DNA of 64,000 nt from HGM04593 sp045613945 (GTDB lineage Bacteria; Bacteroidota; Bacteroidia; Bacteroidales; Bacteroidaceae). Positions 52,191 to 61,406 of the stretch are shown here, piece after piece. The stretch lies in NCBI GenBank assembly GCA_045613945.1, contig JAZLBZ010000053.1, positions 1 to 64,000 of the forward strand, in the 5' to 3' direction. The notes beneath the pieces are model-generated. The model saw nothing but the letters and a program-made list of their open reading frames with translations. It was not told where the DNA came from and did no database searches. Position 1 is the stretch's first letter; each line of letters opens with the position of its first letter. Both the position numbers and the translations under genes were made by a program.

Positions 52191-52402
52191 AAAGCACGCA
52201 GCAATAGGTCAAGCGTAGCATAGCCGCAGGTTATGCCGCTTGGGTTGCGAATGGCGTGCTTTGGCAAAAGTACATTTTAAATAAGTGCCCCTTTCGCTAA
52301 AGCACGCAGCAATAGGTCAAGCGTAGCATAGCCGTAGGTTATGCCGCTTGGGTTGCGAATAGCGTGCTTTGGCAAAAGCACATTTTAAATAAGTGCCCCT
52401 TT
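52175..52402. repeat. Tandem 108-bp repeat, 2.1 copies
   Basis: Two nearly identical 108-bp units, 52175-52282 and 52283-52390, and a partial third (AAGTGCCCCTTT) at 52391-52402; the two full units differ at only a few bases. Each unit is internally palindromic (AAAGCACGC / GCGTGCTTT; CAAGCG / CGCTTG-like). It is non-coding and lies between the candidate sRNA and the PhoR gene. Confidence 0.85.
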
Positions 52403-52416
52403 AGACGGACTTGTAG

Positions 52417-52438
52417 GGGCAGACCGATGTGTCTGCCC
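52417..52438 (-). terminator. Hairpin after the PhoR-like gene
   Basis: GGGCAGAC pairs with GTCTGCCC around a 6-base loop, 48 bases past the stop of the leftward kinase gene. It resembles a common Bacteroidales intergenic hairpin; a T tract on the minus strand is absent, so it may be a processing site instead. Confidence 0.5.
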
Positions 52439-52485
52439 AGAATGAACCCTAATTGTTATACCGATTGAAAATGGAGGTAAGCCTC

Positions 52486-53922
52486 TTACTTCCTGAGTGT
52501 GAACTCGAACTTCAAGCCACCGCCAAGGCGGTTGGTGACGTTGATGCCACCACCGTGGAACTGCACTGCGTGCTTTACTATGGCAAGGCCAAGACCGGTG
52601 CCGCCCATTTGGCGTGAGCGTCCCTTGTCTACACGGTAAAATCTCTCGAACAGGCGTGGCAACTGTTTCTCCTCAACGCCGCAACCGTCATCCTCAAAGC
52701 AGATTCTGCACCATTCGTCATTGTTCTCAACCAATGAGATGTAGATGTTCTTGCCGCCAGAATAGGCAATGGCATTCTCCGTTAGGTTGCGGAATATTGA
52801 GCCAATTAGCGAAGGGTTACCGTCTACAACTACATCTTCGTTAAAATCGCTATGCAGTGTAAAGCGCTCATCCTCGGGCATAATCTCCAGTTCGGCTGCA
52901 ATCTCGTTAATGATGCTGTTTATGTCAACAGGCTCTTTGCCTATGAGTTGACTGCCATCTTCCATGCGTGTAATGAGCGATACATCGCCCAGCAGGCGGC
53001 GGAGACGCTCGTTGTTGGTGTAGCATCTTTCAATGAGTTCCTGGCGTTTCTCCTCGCTCAAGTTGATGCCCGAAAGCAGTGTCTCAAGGCACACTTGGAT
53101 TGATGCCACAGGGGTTTTTAGTTCATGGTTGATGTTGTTTGTAAGCTGGCGCTTTATACGTATCTTCTCCTGCTCCTCGCGCAGTGTCGCTTCGTGGGCT
53201 GTATCCCTGTCCTTGACGGTCTGCTGCCATTGGGCATATAACTGTACAATGTGGTTGGATATAGAACCTAGTTCGTCATTGGGGAATGGTTCTTCCTCGT
53301 CGAACGATTCTCCTTTTTCTGCCTTTGCAGCAAATCGGTTCAGTCGCTCAATGTTTTTCCCAAGCCGGCGTGTAGCAAAATAGGCAAGAATGCTCATTGC
53401 CAGGCTTATTGACATCATTGTTCCCAGAAAGGTCCAGTCGGTCTTCAATAACTCCTTTAGTGCGTCGGACTGTGGTATGGCGGTACGCACCACAAATTCC
53501 TTGCCGCGTGTTGCCGAATAGAAATATTCACGTCCGTCGCTTGCCGACAGGCGCTCAATGTTGTGTCCCTCTCCTTTTTTCAGCGCATCGGCAATCTCTG
53601 GTCGCAGGCTGTGGTTGTCAAGTGAATCGACGGTGAGCATGTTGTCATAGATTACCGTTCCATCAAGCGAAATAATTGATATGCGCAAATCCTCAAAAGG
53701 CAATGTGTGGGTGTTTATGTAATCCTCAAACGATGAAGCACTCTCAATTGTTTGCAATAGGGTGTTGTTGTATATTTGCAGTTGGGCATTGAGGAATTCT
53801 GTCTTATATTGCTTCTCTCTTATGTATTGAAATCCCACAAAACAGAGTATGATGCTCCATGAGAATGTAAGCAACATCAGAAACAGTCGCTTGTGGTAGG
53901 ATAAATTAACAACGGAAGCCAT
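52486..53922 (-). CDS. Sensor histidine kinase, PhoR-like
   Basis: 478 residues from ATG 53922. TM1 about 12-33, a periplasmic domain of about 125 residues, TM2 about 164-184, HAMP-like linker, then HisKA with phospho-acceptor His266 (NINHELKTP), N-box RNLTENAIAYSG, G1 FEDDGCGV and G2 GGTGLGLAIVKH. Paired with the response-regulator gene, which overlaps its 5' end by 17 bases, and divergent from the pst cluster, so phosphate sensing is inferred from context. Confidence 0.9.
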   Translation of the reverse strand: MASVVNLSYHKRLFLMLLTFSWSIILCFVGFQYIREKQYKTEFLNAQLQIYNNTLLQTIESASSFEDYINTHTLPFEDLRISIISLDGTVIYDNMLTVDSLDNHSLRPEIADALKKGEGHNIERLSASDGREYFYSATRGKEFVVRTAIPQSDALKELLKTDWTFLGTMMSISLAMSILAYFATRRLGKNIERLNRFAAKAEKGESFDEEEPFPNDELGSISNHIVQLYAQWQQTVKDRDTAHEATLREEQEKIRIKRQLTNNINHELKTPVASIQVCLETLLSGINLSEEKRQELIERCYTNNERLRRLLGDVSLITRMEDGSQLIGKEPVDINSIINEIAAELEIMPEDERFTLHSDFNEDVVVDGNPSLIGSIFRNLTENAIAYSGGKNIYISLVENNDEWCRICFEDDGCGVEEKQLPRLFERFYRVDKGRSRQMGGTGLGLAIVKHAVQFHGGGINVTNRLGGGLKFEFTLRK

Positions 53923-54610
53923 AGCCAAAACCTGAACGTGTTACAATATATGAACCGTATGCCCCAATCTTGGAACGCAGGCGTGTGATGTTTACATCAA
54001 TGGTACGGTCGAGCACAACAACCTCGTCGCTCCATACGCGGCTGAGAATCTGTTCGCGGCTGAGAATCTTGCCCCGGTGCGAAATGAGATAGGCCAGCAA
54101 TTCGAATTCTTTGCGTGCGAGTTTTACCTCTTCACCATCTACAATGCAGCGCTTGAACTCCATGTCAAGTTCCAACCCCTCGACCCGCAGCATATTTGGC
54201 TTTTCGGTTGTAGTGGCATTGCCTTTGTGCCCTGCAGTGCGGCGTAGCACACTTTTTACCCTGGCAATCACGTTGCGCACGGTGTAGGGTTTCATTATGT
54301 AGTCGTCGGCGCCAATGTTAAGTCCCATTATCATGTCGTCCTCACTGTCGCGCGCAGTGCAGAAAATGATGGGTATGTTGGCTGTCGTAACATCAGCCTT
54401 CAGCATCTTTGCCATCTTTATGCCACTAATCTCTCCCATCATTATGTCAAGCAGGATGAGCGAATAGTTCTTGAGGTCGAGTGTCAGTGCCTGCTCGGCG
54501 CTGAATGCAATGTCTACATCATAGCCCTCGTTCTCGAGGTTCAACTTGAGAACCTCGCACAGTGTCTCCTCGTCGTCTACAATCAATATGCGTTCTGTTG
54601 CCATAAACAT
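53906..54610 (-). CDS. Response regulator, PhoB-like (OmpR family)
   Basis: 234 residues. Receiver domain with the acidic pocket ILIVDDEE and phospho-acceptor Asp55 (ILLDIMM), a conserved Lys in DDYIMKPY; C-terminal winged helix with RKEFELLAYLISHRGKILSREQIL and DVNITRLRSKIG, the OmpR/PhoB pattern. Predicted to bind the Pho-box-like sites at 54731 and 59480. Start may be 54610 or the ATG at 54604 (MATERILIV). It is the first gene of the two-component operon. Confidence 0.9.
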   Translation of the reverse strand: MFMATERILIVDDEETLCEVLKLNLENEGYDVDIAFSAEQALTLDLKNYSLILLDIMMGEISGIKMAKMLKADVTTANIPIIFCTARDSEDDMIMGLNIGADDYIMKPYTVRNVIARVKSVLRRTAGHKGNATTTEKPNMLRVEGLELDMEFKRCIVDGEEVKLARKEFELLAYLISHRGKILSREQILSRVWSDEVVVLDRTIDVNITRLRSKIGAYGSYIVTRSGFGYGFRC

Positions 54611-54730
54611 TTTATTATATATGTCGCGAAGATAGACATAATAATTGACTCAGCATTTCTGTGAATAAAGATTTAATAAAAATGTAACATTTGCCACTGT
54701 AACAACCATTCAACCGCTTCTTAACCTTTA

Positions 54731-54765
54731 TGTAACATTTATGAAACCTCTCGTCCATACTTTTG
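54731..54765 (+). promoter_or_regulatory. Pho-box-like promoter of the porin-pst operon
   Basis: TGTAACA (54731-54737), four bases TTTA, then TGAAACC (54742-54748) form direct repeats with an 11-base period, as in an E. coli-type Pho box; nine bases later TACTTTTG (54758-54765) is a full -7 element, with no -33 element between. Upstream TGTAACA copies at 54683 and 54698 may be extra sites. Confidence 0.65.
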
Positions 54766-54875
54766 CTATCGAAAAAGTAAAAGGGCAACAAATGCTATTG
54801 CGAGAGAAGGCATGCATCTCAAGCATCGGTATTTGTTCTCTGTAAAATTCAATAAAATTCAATAAAACAATTTAA

Positions 54876-55862
54876 ATGACTATGAAAACAAAATTTATTT
54901 TGGCAGGTGTTTTGGCCTGCATTGGTTTGACTGCTCAGTCGCAGGATGCAAAACAAGAGGTCCCCAAGGGTAAAGCAATCGTTCAGGTGTTCGGAAATTT
55001 GAACGCCGGTTTCAGCGGTGGCGATGCAAATGTAGGGTTTGATTTGGAGCGAAGTTACATCGGTTACGAGTATAAGTTCGGCCAAGGTCTTTCAGTCAAA
55101 GGAGTAATGGACATCGGCAAGTCATCAGATGTTAGCGACTATCAACGTATTGCTTATATTAAGAATGCAATGGTTTCGTGGAAAAAGGATGGTCTTACAT
55201 TGAACGCGGGTCTCATCTCTACAACCCAGTTTAATTTTCAGGAGAAGTTCTGGGGATACCGTTACGTAATGAAATCTTTCCAGGATATGTATAAGTTCGG
55301 TAACAGTGCCGACCTTGGTATTTCTGTCTCGTACAAATTTGCCGACTGGATATCGGCCGATGCTATAATCGTTAATGGCGAAGGCTATAAAAAGATACAG
55401 AAGGGCAACGGCTTCAACTATGGCCTGGGTGCGACATTGACACCTGCCAAAGGTCTCCATATACGTCTGTATGGCGGCTTGAACGACAGTGGCGAGAGCG
55501 GCAAGGCCGGTGTTGTGAATATGGCGGGTTTCATTGGCTATAAGCACGAGAATTTTACCCTTGGCACAGAGTATAATCATATGCTCAATGCTTCCGGCAA
55601 GGTGGGTAATGACCAGTTCGGTTATTCGGTATTCGGCTCGGTGAGTTTGCCAAAGAATGTATCATTGTATGCACGTTTCGACGATTTATACTCAAAGGAT
55701 AATTGGAACATATCAAAAGATGAGCAGGCTGCTATCCTGGGCGCGGAGTTCAAACTTGGAAAATATGTGAAGATTGCCCCCAATCTCAGAATGAACATAC
55801 CAAAAGCCGATGGCGCCGAGAATAAATATTCTGCATACATAAGTTGTTACTTCGGATTGTAA
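54876..55862 (+). CDS. Outer-membrane porin of the phosphate locus
   Basis: 328 residues. Signal peptide MTMKTKFILAGVLACIGLTAQS (mature start near QDAK), then a beta-barrel pattern with many glycine and aromatic residues and alternating strands (VGFDLERSYIGYEYKFGQGLSVKGVMDIG; NGFNYGLGATLTPAKGLHIRLYGGLN) ending with an aromatic strand (YSAYISCYFGL). The layout upstream of pstS and the Pho-box-like promoter point to phosphate uptake through the outer membrane; no OprP signature is provable by eye. A 30-base gap precedes pstS, so they form one operon. Confidence 0.75.
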   Translation: MTMKTKFILAGVLACIGLTAQSQDAKQEVPKGKAIVQVFGNLNAGFSGGDANVGFDLERSYIGYEYKFGQGLSVKGVMDIGKSSDVSDYQRIAYIKNAMVSWKKDGLTLNAGLISTTQFNFQEKFWGYRYVMKSFQDMYKFGNSADLGISVSYKFADWISADAIIVNGEGYKKIQKGNGFNYGLGATLTPAKGLHIRLYGGLNDSGESGKAGVVNMAGFIGYKHENFTLGTEYNHMLNASGKVGNDQFGYSVFGSVSLPKNVSLYARFDDLYSKDNWNISKDEQAAILGAEFKLGKYVKIAPNLRMNIPKADGAENKYSAYISCYFGL

Positions 55863-55892
55863 AATAAATAATGTTTAAAATTCAGGATTATT

Positions 55893-56954
55893 ATGAAAAA
55901 GATTTTTTCGTCAATTATGACATTGGCAGTTGCCCTTTCTCTTACAGCTTGTGGCGGTAATACAAACGATGGCGGCCGTGAGGCTCAGGAACTCTCTGGT
56001 GCGGGTGCAACATTCCCACTTCCGTTCTACAATGTGGTTTTTGAGAATTTTGCTCAGATAAATGGAGATGTCGTTGCATACGGAGGTATCGGTTCAGGTG
56101 GCGGTGTGCGTAACTTACGCGACAAGATTGTAGATTTTGCCGGTAGTGACGCTTTCCTTTCCGACAAGGAGATGGCAGAAATGACCCCTGTAATCCACGT
56201 ACCTACCTGTATGGGAGCTGTGGTCCTTGCATTCAATCTTGACGGTGTAAGTGAGCTCAAACTCTCCGGCGATGTGATTGCCGACATTTTTGCCGGCAAT
56301 ATCAAGATGTGGAACGATGAGCGTTTGACAGCTCTCAATCCTGATGCAAAGCTACCCGATGAGGCAATCATTCCGGTGTTCCGTTCCGACGGTTCTGGTA
56401 CAACATTCGTGTTCACAGACTATCTTGCTAAAGTCAGCCCTATGTGGAAAGAAAATTTCGGTGCCGGCAAGTCTGTCAATTTTCCTACTGGTCAGGCGGC
56501 AAAGGGTAATCCCGGTGTGGCCGGTGTCATCAAACAAACCAAGAATTCAATCGGTTATGTAGGTTCTGAGTATGCATTTGCGCAGAAGATTCCGTATGCG
56601 AAAATCCGTAATCAGCGTGGCGAGTTTGTGACACCTGATGCAAATTCAATCTCCGCAGCAGCTTCAGGTACAATTCCTGCCGACACACGTTGCTCGATTA
56701 CCAATGCCGATGTAGCCGGTGCATATCCAATCTCAACATTTACCTGGATGATTATCTACAAGGAACAGAACTACTCCGGTCGTAGCAAGGAACAGGTCAT
56801 GGCAACACTCGATCTCTTGAAATATATTCTTTCCGATGAGGCACAGAACATTACTTCAGGGGTTCACTATGCTCCGCTTCCGGCAAAGGCTAAGGAGTTG
56901 AGCCTGGCAAACCTCAAGACTGTAACATACGACGGAGTTGAAATTCTTCAGTAA
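55893..56954 (+). CDS. pstS: Phosphate-binding protein of the Pst ABC transporter
   Basis: 353 residues. Lipoprotein signal with lipobox LTAC-GG; substrate domain motifs SGAGATFPLPFYN, GGIGSGGGVRNL, FAGSDAFLS, TGFVFTDYL-like (FRSDGSGTTFVFTDYL), and KGNPGVAGVIKQT. Binds orthophosphate in the periplasm and hands it to PstCA. It follows the porin and precedes pstC by 11 bases, so the order is porin-pstS-pstC-pstA-pstB. Confidence 0.95.
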   Translation: MKKIFSSIMTLAVALSLTACGGNTNDGGREAQELSGAGATFPLPFYNVVFENFAQINGDVVAYGGIGSGGGVRNLRDKIVDFAGSDAFLSDKEMAEMTPVIHVPTCMGAVVLAFNLDGVSELKLSGDVIADIFAGNIKMWNDERLTALNPDAKLPDEAIIPVFRSDGSGTTFVFTDYLAKVSPMWKENFGAGKSVNFPTGQAAKGNPGVAGVIKQTKNSIGYVGSEYAFAQKIPYAKIRNQRGEFVTPDANSISAAASGTIPADTRCSITNADVAGAYPISTFTWMIIYKEQNYSGRSKEQVMATLDLLKYILSDEAQNITSGVHYAPLPAKAKELSLANLKTVTYDGVEILQ

Positions 56955-56965
56955 CGCGTAAATCT

Positions 56966-57823
56966 ATGAACGATAAACTCTACAGGATTATATTGTTCGT
57001 CTCAGCATTGGTTATGCCAATAGTGTGCGGGGGCATCGTTTATGCCCTCGTCACTGATGCTTACGATGCGTTCGAACATTTCGGTTTTTTGAAATTCCTT
57101 ACCTCGTCGGAGTGGAGTTACACCGAAGGCGCCGAGCAATATGGTGCATTGCCATTCATTACGGGTACGCTGATGACAACACTACTGGCACTCATTTTCT
57201 GTATCCCATTTTCTCTTCCTGTGGCACTCTTTGTGGGAGAGTACTTCAAAGGAACAAGGATTGCATCGGTGTTGAGCACTGTTACCGACCTGTTGGCCGG
57301 TATACCCTCTATCATTTATGGTCTGTGGGGATTTTACACGCTGCGTCCCATCATTATGGCACTCAATATCTCACCGCAAGGTTCCGGCATTCTCACTGCA
57401 TCGCTTGTGTTGGCCATTATGATTGTGCCTTATGCGGCGTCATTGAGCGCCGAGTTTATAAAGATGGTACCAAATGACTTAAAGGAGGGTGCATATAGTC
57501 TTGGTGCAACCCGTGCCGAGGTGGTACGTAAGGTGGTTTTCCCTGTTGCAGGTTCGGGAATCTTCTCATCCTACATTTTGGCTATTGGTCGTGCATTGGG
57601 TGAAACAATGACCGTTACGATGCTTATCGGAAATACCAACAACATTCCCGACTCGATTACTTCGACAGGAAACTCTATGGCATCAATCATTGCAAACCAG
57701 TTTGGCGAAGCTGACGGTCTGCGCCTTTCCTCCTTAATAGCCATTGGATTGATACTTTTCCTTATTACTGCACTTATCAACATGATTGGTAAGGTTATGA
57801 TTAAACGCGCAAGAATAGCTTAG
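56966..57823 (+). CDS. pstC: Phosphate ABC transporter permease PstC
   Basis: 285 residues, about six membrane helices. The cytoplasmic EAA loop is present as AASLSAEFIKMVPNDLKEGAYSLGATRAEVVRKVVFP, and IPSIIYGLWGFYTL is the periplasmic turn common in PstC. Assembles with PstA to form the channel. It overlaps no gene; pstA follows after two bases. Operon-regulated from the Pho-box-like promoter upstream of the porin. Confidence 0.94.
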   Translation: MNDKLYRIILFVSALVMPIVCGGIVYALVTDAYDAFEHFGFLKFLTSSEWSYTEGAEQYGALPFITGTLMTTLLALIFCIPFSLPVALFVGEYFKGTRIASVLSTVTDLLAGIPSIIYGLWGFYTLRPIIMALNISPQGSGILTASLVLAIMIVPYAASLSAEFIKMVPNDLKEGAYSLGATRAEVVRKVVFPVAGSGIFSSYILAIGRALGETMTVTMLIGNTNNIPDSITSTGNSMASIIANQFGEADGLRLSSLIAIGLILFLITALINMIGKVMIKRARIA

Positions 57824-57825
57824 TT

Positions 57826-58692
57826 ATGAATAAATTGAAAATCAGACATCGTTTGGCTAAAGACAAGTTGATGCTTTGGGGTGTTTGCCTGTTGGCGGCA
57901 CTTACGGCCGTTCCGTTGCTTGCCATTTTGGGAGAGGTGCTGTTGCGTGGTTACGACCAACTGTCGTGGTCATTCTTTACCGAGCCTACACCAACGGCGT
58001 ATAAAGCAATGAAAGCTATCGCAGCCGGCGAACCCATCCCAGGAGGTATTGCAAACGGTATCGTAGGTACAATGATTATGTTGGGTATGGCGGTTGTGGT
58101 TGCTGTGCCATTGGGAATACTTTGCGGAGCATTTCTGGCAGAGAACAACAAGAACCGTTTTGCACAGTTTGTAAGTTATCTGACCGACCTTTTGCAGGGT
58201 ACACCATCTGTTATCATTGGTATTATTACCTATATTTGGGTAGTCGTCCCAATGAAGGGCTATTCGGCCATCGCGGGTAGCGTGGCACTTTCTATTATGA
58301 TGCTGCCGCTCATCATCCGCTCGACCGAGGAGACTTTGAAGATTCTTCCGTCATCATTGAAGGAGGCCGGATTGGCACTTGGTGGCAACAAGGCACGAGT
58401 GATGATGAAAGTGCAGTTGCCTGCTGCATTCGGCGGTATCTTTACGGGTGTATTGTTGGCTATTTCACGAGTTATTGGCGAGACTGCACCGCTCATGTTC
58501 ACTGCACTCGGTTGCTCATTTATCCGCTTCGCAGTCGATAAACCCATCTCTGCTGTACCTCTGCTTATCTGGGAATTCTTTAACGACCCCAATCTGCAAG
58601 AACTTATTTGGGGTGCATCCCTCTTCCTCTTGTTGTTTGTACTTACATTGAACTTATTATCAAAATATCTTGCAAAAAAATGGAATCAGTAA
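57826..58692 (+). CDS. pstA: Phosphate ABC transporter permease PstA
   Basis: 288 residues, about six helices. EAA loop RSTEETLKILPSSLKEAGLALGGNKARVMMKVQLP, TPSVIIGIITYIWVVVP before it, and a C-terminal helix that overlaps the pstB start by 13 bases. Second permease of the PstSCAB importer. The start ATG 57826 is two bases after the pstC stop. Confidence 0.94.
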   Translation: MNKLKIRHRLAKDKLMLWGVCLLAALTAVPLLAILGEVLLRGYDQLSWSFFTEPTPTAYKAMKAIAAGEPIPGGIANGIVGTMIMLGMAVVVAVPLGILCGAFLAENNKNRFAQFVSYLTDLLQGTPSVIIGIITYIWVVVPMKGYSAIAGSVALSIMMLPLIIRSTEETLKILPSSLKEAGLALGGNKARVMMKVQLPAAFGGIFTGVLLAISRVIGETAPLMFTALGCSFIRFAVDKPISAVPLLIWEFFNDPNLQELIWGASLFLLLFVLTLNLLSKYLAKKWNQ

Positions 58693-59447
58693 AACCTATA
58701 CTTGAATTTAAGAAGACTTGCGTATCGTATACCAAACAGACAATGGCTGTGAAATATGTGTCGGCAGCCATTGAGAGAAATACAATCACTGCTATTATGG
58801 GACCTTCTGGGTGTGGTAAGTCAACGCTCTTGCGTGCTGTGAACCTCATGCATAATCTCTATCCCAACATCCGCGTTGACGGTGAAATCTTATTGAACGG
58901 TGAAAACATATTGTCAATGGAACCTATCGATGTCCGCCGCCGTGTGGGTATGGTCTTCCAGCGCCCTGCACCGTTCCCGACAATGAGTATCTATGACAAT
59001 GTACTGTCCGGATTTGCATTGAACGGTATCAAACTTTCAAAGGCCGAGAAAGATGCAACGGTAGAGCATTGCCTGCGTAGCGTAGCCCTTTGGGATGAGG
59101 TTAAGGATGTACTCAACAAGAAAGGTACTTTCCTTTCGGGTGGTCAGCAGCAGCGATTGTGTATTGCCCGCGCTTTGGCAATGAAACCCGATGTGCTGTT
59201 GATGGACGAGCCGACATCGGCACTTGACCCCATTGCGACAAAGCATATCGAAGAGTTGCTGTTGGAGTTGCAGAAAGAGGTTACCATCCTTATTGTCACC
59301 CACAACATGGGACAGGCAAAACGTATATCGTCAAAATCAATGTTTATGTACTTGGGAGAGTTGGTTGAGTACGGCGACACTGAAACAATGTTCAATAACC
59401 CCATTGACGAACGTACAAAGGCTTATTTGACGGGTGAGATGGGGTAA
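58680..59447 (+). CDS. pstB: Phosphate ABC transporter ATPase PstB
   Basis: 255 residues from ATG 58680, within the end of pstA. ABC ATPase motifs: Walker A GPSGCGKS, Q-loop VFQRPAPFP, signature LSGGQQQR, Walker B VLLMDEPTSALDP and switch His in LIVTHNMGQ. It drives phosphate import. No separate phoU gene follows; a Na/Pi cotransporter with a C-terminal PhoU-like region comes next. Confidence 0.95.
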   Translation: MESVKPILEFKKTCVSYTKQTMAVKYVSAAIERNTITAIMGPSGCGKSTLLRAVNLMHNLYPNIRVDGEILLNGENILSMEPIDVRRRVGMVFQRPAPFPTMSIYDNVLSGFALNGIKLSKAEKDATVEHCLRSVALWDEVKDVLNKKGTFLSGGQQQRLCIARALAMKPDVLLMDEPTSALDPIATKHIEELLLELQKEVTILIVTHNMGQAKRISSKSMFMYLGELVEYGDTETMFNNPIDERTKAYLTGEMG

Positions 59448-59479
59448 ACTGTTACATTTTAACAGATAGATAACATGCT

Positions 59480-59514
59480 TGTAATATTTTTGAAACATAT
59501 TCGATGCTATTTTG
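59480..59514 (+). promoter_or_regulatory. Pho-box-like promoter of the Na/Pi transporter
   Basis: TGTAATA (59480-59486), TTTT, TGAAACA (59491-59497), nine bases, then CTATTTTG (59507-59514, one mismatch from TAnnTTTG): the same 35-base spacing as at 54731-54765. Confidence 0.55.
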
Positions 59515-59538
59515 TAACCGGAAATTTTTAATAAATCT

Positions 59539-61275
59539 ATGGAAATATTACAAGTGTTTACATTATTAGGAGCATTGGGAATGTTCCTTTATGGAATGAA
59601 CCTCATGAGTTCCGGATTGCAGAAGGCTGCCGGCGACAGGTTGCGTGGTTTCCTCTCTGCCATGACATCTAATCCGCTTAAGGGTGTCTTGACAGGAGTG
59701 GGCGTTACATCAATCATCCAGTCCTCGTCGGCCACAACTGTTATGGTGGTGAGTTTTGTAAATGCAGGGTTGCTTACACTCACACAGGCCATCGGTGTGA
59801 TTATGGGTGCGAACATAGGTACCACTGTCACAGCATGGATGGTGTCGTGGCTCGGTTTTAAGGCCGACATATCAGTACTTGCCATCCCCTTAATGCTGTT
59901 TGGGTTCCTTTTTTCAAACTCTAAAAAGGACAAGCGCAAGAATGTCGGTGAACTTATTGTGGGCTTCAGCCTCCTGTTCTTGGGCCTTTCATTCATGAAG
60001 GAGTCTGTGCCCGACCTGCGACAGACGCCCCAGGTGCTTGAGTTTGTTACGGCGTGGTCATCTTACGGCTTTGGTTCAGTGCTGCTGTTCCTTGCTTTTG
60101 GTACGGTGCTTACACTTGTACTGCAGTCGTCGTCGGCAACAATGGCAATCACTCTCATCATGCTTAGCATGGGGTGGATTCCTTTCGATATGGCCTGTGC
60201 AATGGTGCTTGGCGAGAATATCGGTACAACAATCACAGCCAACATTGCGGCATCTGTGGGAAATACACAGGCAAAACGTGCAGCCATGTCACATACAATC
60301 TTTAATGTATTCGGTGTTATTTGGGCCTTGATACTGTTCCGCCCATTCTTGAATGCGGTGGGGTATATTACAGAAAACCTTTTTGGGTTGCCTAATCCTG
60401 CCGCAGAGGGATTCTCTGTTACAGACTCTACATCGGTTGAGGGGACAGCAGCGCTTTACGGCTTGTCAATGCTTCACACATTGTTCAATGTGGTGAATAC
60501 ACTGCTGCTGGTGTGGTTTACAAAATGGATTGCAAAGGCTGTTTGCTGGGTTATACGTGCGCCAAAGAACCAGGAAAAGGAGGTTTTCAAACTCAAATAT
60601 ATCTCTGCCGGCCTTCTTGCAACTCCTGAATTGTCAGTGGAGCAGGCATTCGACGAGGTAATCCATTTTGCCCGAATATCGAAGAACGGCGCCGCTTATG
60701 CCAAGGAGGCAATAAACGAAGCCGATACTGACAAGTTCGAGGCCTTGAGGGAGAAACTTGTGAAATATGAGGAGATTTCAGACCGCATAGAGTATGAGAT
60801 TGCAACCTTCCTCAACGGCGTGTCGGCCGAAGAAATCAGCGAGAGTACATCGCTGAAGATAAAGGCAATGTACAAGATTGTGGGTGAACTTGAGTCATTG
60901 GGCGACTCGGGTGAAACCATCAGCCGCATTCTTTCAAGAAAGAATATCCACAAGAAGAAATTCGATGCCGACGCCCTCAAGAACCTCAATGCAATGGCCG
61001 ACGCCGTGCTTGCTGCATATAATGTAATGATTGATAATCTTGAGGCTGCTCACAAGGGTGAACTTACCGATATTTCCAACGCTTACAATGCCGAGGAACG
61101 CCTGAATATTTTGAGAAATAATCTGCGCGACGCCGTAATTGAAGACCTGGATCGTGGCGATAACTACCAGACAAGTGTCTATTTCATGGATATCATAAAT
61201 ACGTACGAACGCATGGGCGATTTCATGATAAACGTGTCACAGGATCTCGAACGCAGTTTTGTTACAAAACGATAA
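59539..61275 (+). CDS. Na+/phosphate cotransporter with C-terminal PhoU-like domain
   Basis: 578 residues. Two inverted repeats with QSSSATTVMVVSF and QSSSATMAITLIM signatures and GANIGTT/GENIGTT turns, typical of the NptA/PNaS family, and about eight membrane helices (about 1-340). After about 380 comes a helical PhoU-like region (FARISKNGAAYAKEAINEA...NLNAMADAVLAAYNVMIDN). It moves phosphate with sodium across the inner membrane. With its Pho-box-like promoter it completes the phosphate locus. Confidence 0.88.
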   Translation: MEILQVFTLLGALGMFLYGMNLMSSGLQKAAGDRLRGFLSAMTSNPLKGVLTGVGVTSIIQSSSATTVMVVSFVNAGLLTLTQAIGVIMGANIGTTVTAWMVSWLGFKADISVLAIPLMLFGFLFSNSKKDKRKNVGELIVGFSLLFLGLSFMKESVPDLRQTPQVLEFVTAWSSYGFGSVLLFLAFGTVLTLVLQSSSATMAITLIMLSMGWIPFDMACAMVLGENIGTTITANIAASVGNTQAKRAAMSHTIFNVFGVIWALILFRPFLNAVGYITENLFGLPNPAAEGFSVTDSTSVEGTAALYGLSMLHTLFNVVNTLLLVWFTKWIAKAVCWVIRAPKNQEKEVFKLKYISAGLLATPELSVEQAFDEVIHFARISKNGAAYAKEAINEADTDKFEALREKLVKYEEISDRIEYEIATFLNGVSAEEISESTSLKIKAMYKIVGELESLGDSGETISRILSRKNIHKKKFDADALKNLNAMADAVLAAYNVMIDNLEAAHKGELTDISNAYNAEERLNILRNNLRDAVIEDLDRGDNYQTSVYFMDIINTYERMGDFMINVSQDLERSFVTKR

Positions 61276-61292
61276 TTCGGTATAGTCTTTTT

Positions 61293-61339
61293 GCAGCCGT
61301 GTTATTCTTCACCTAAAGAATAACACGGCTGCTTTTTTT
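61293..61339 (+). terminator. Terminator after the Na/Pi transporter gene
   Basis: A perfect 17-bp stem (GCAGCCGTGTTATTCTT with AAGAATAACACGGCTGC) with a six-base loop, followed by seven T. Confidence 0.9.
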
Positions 61340-61406
61340 GTGGTTTATCTTATGTTTTTTATTAAAATCTTTTAATAATTTAATATGAATATTAAATATA
61401 AAACCG

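Noticed and set aside
52120..52218. Short open frame of 32 codons after the orphan promoter
   Set aside because: It runs across the hairpin and into the repeat array, with a low-complexity product; no sign of coding.
52175..52402. CRISPR array
   Set aside because: The units are 108 bp, adjacent and without unique spacers, and no cas genes are near.
54683..54704. Upstream TGTAACA copies as a second Pho box
   Set aside because: They are 15 bases apart rather than 11, and have no -7 box at the right distance, so they are only mentioned as possible extra sites.
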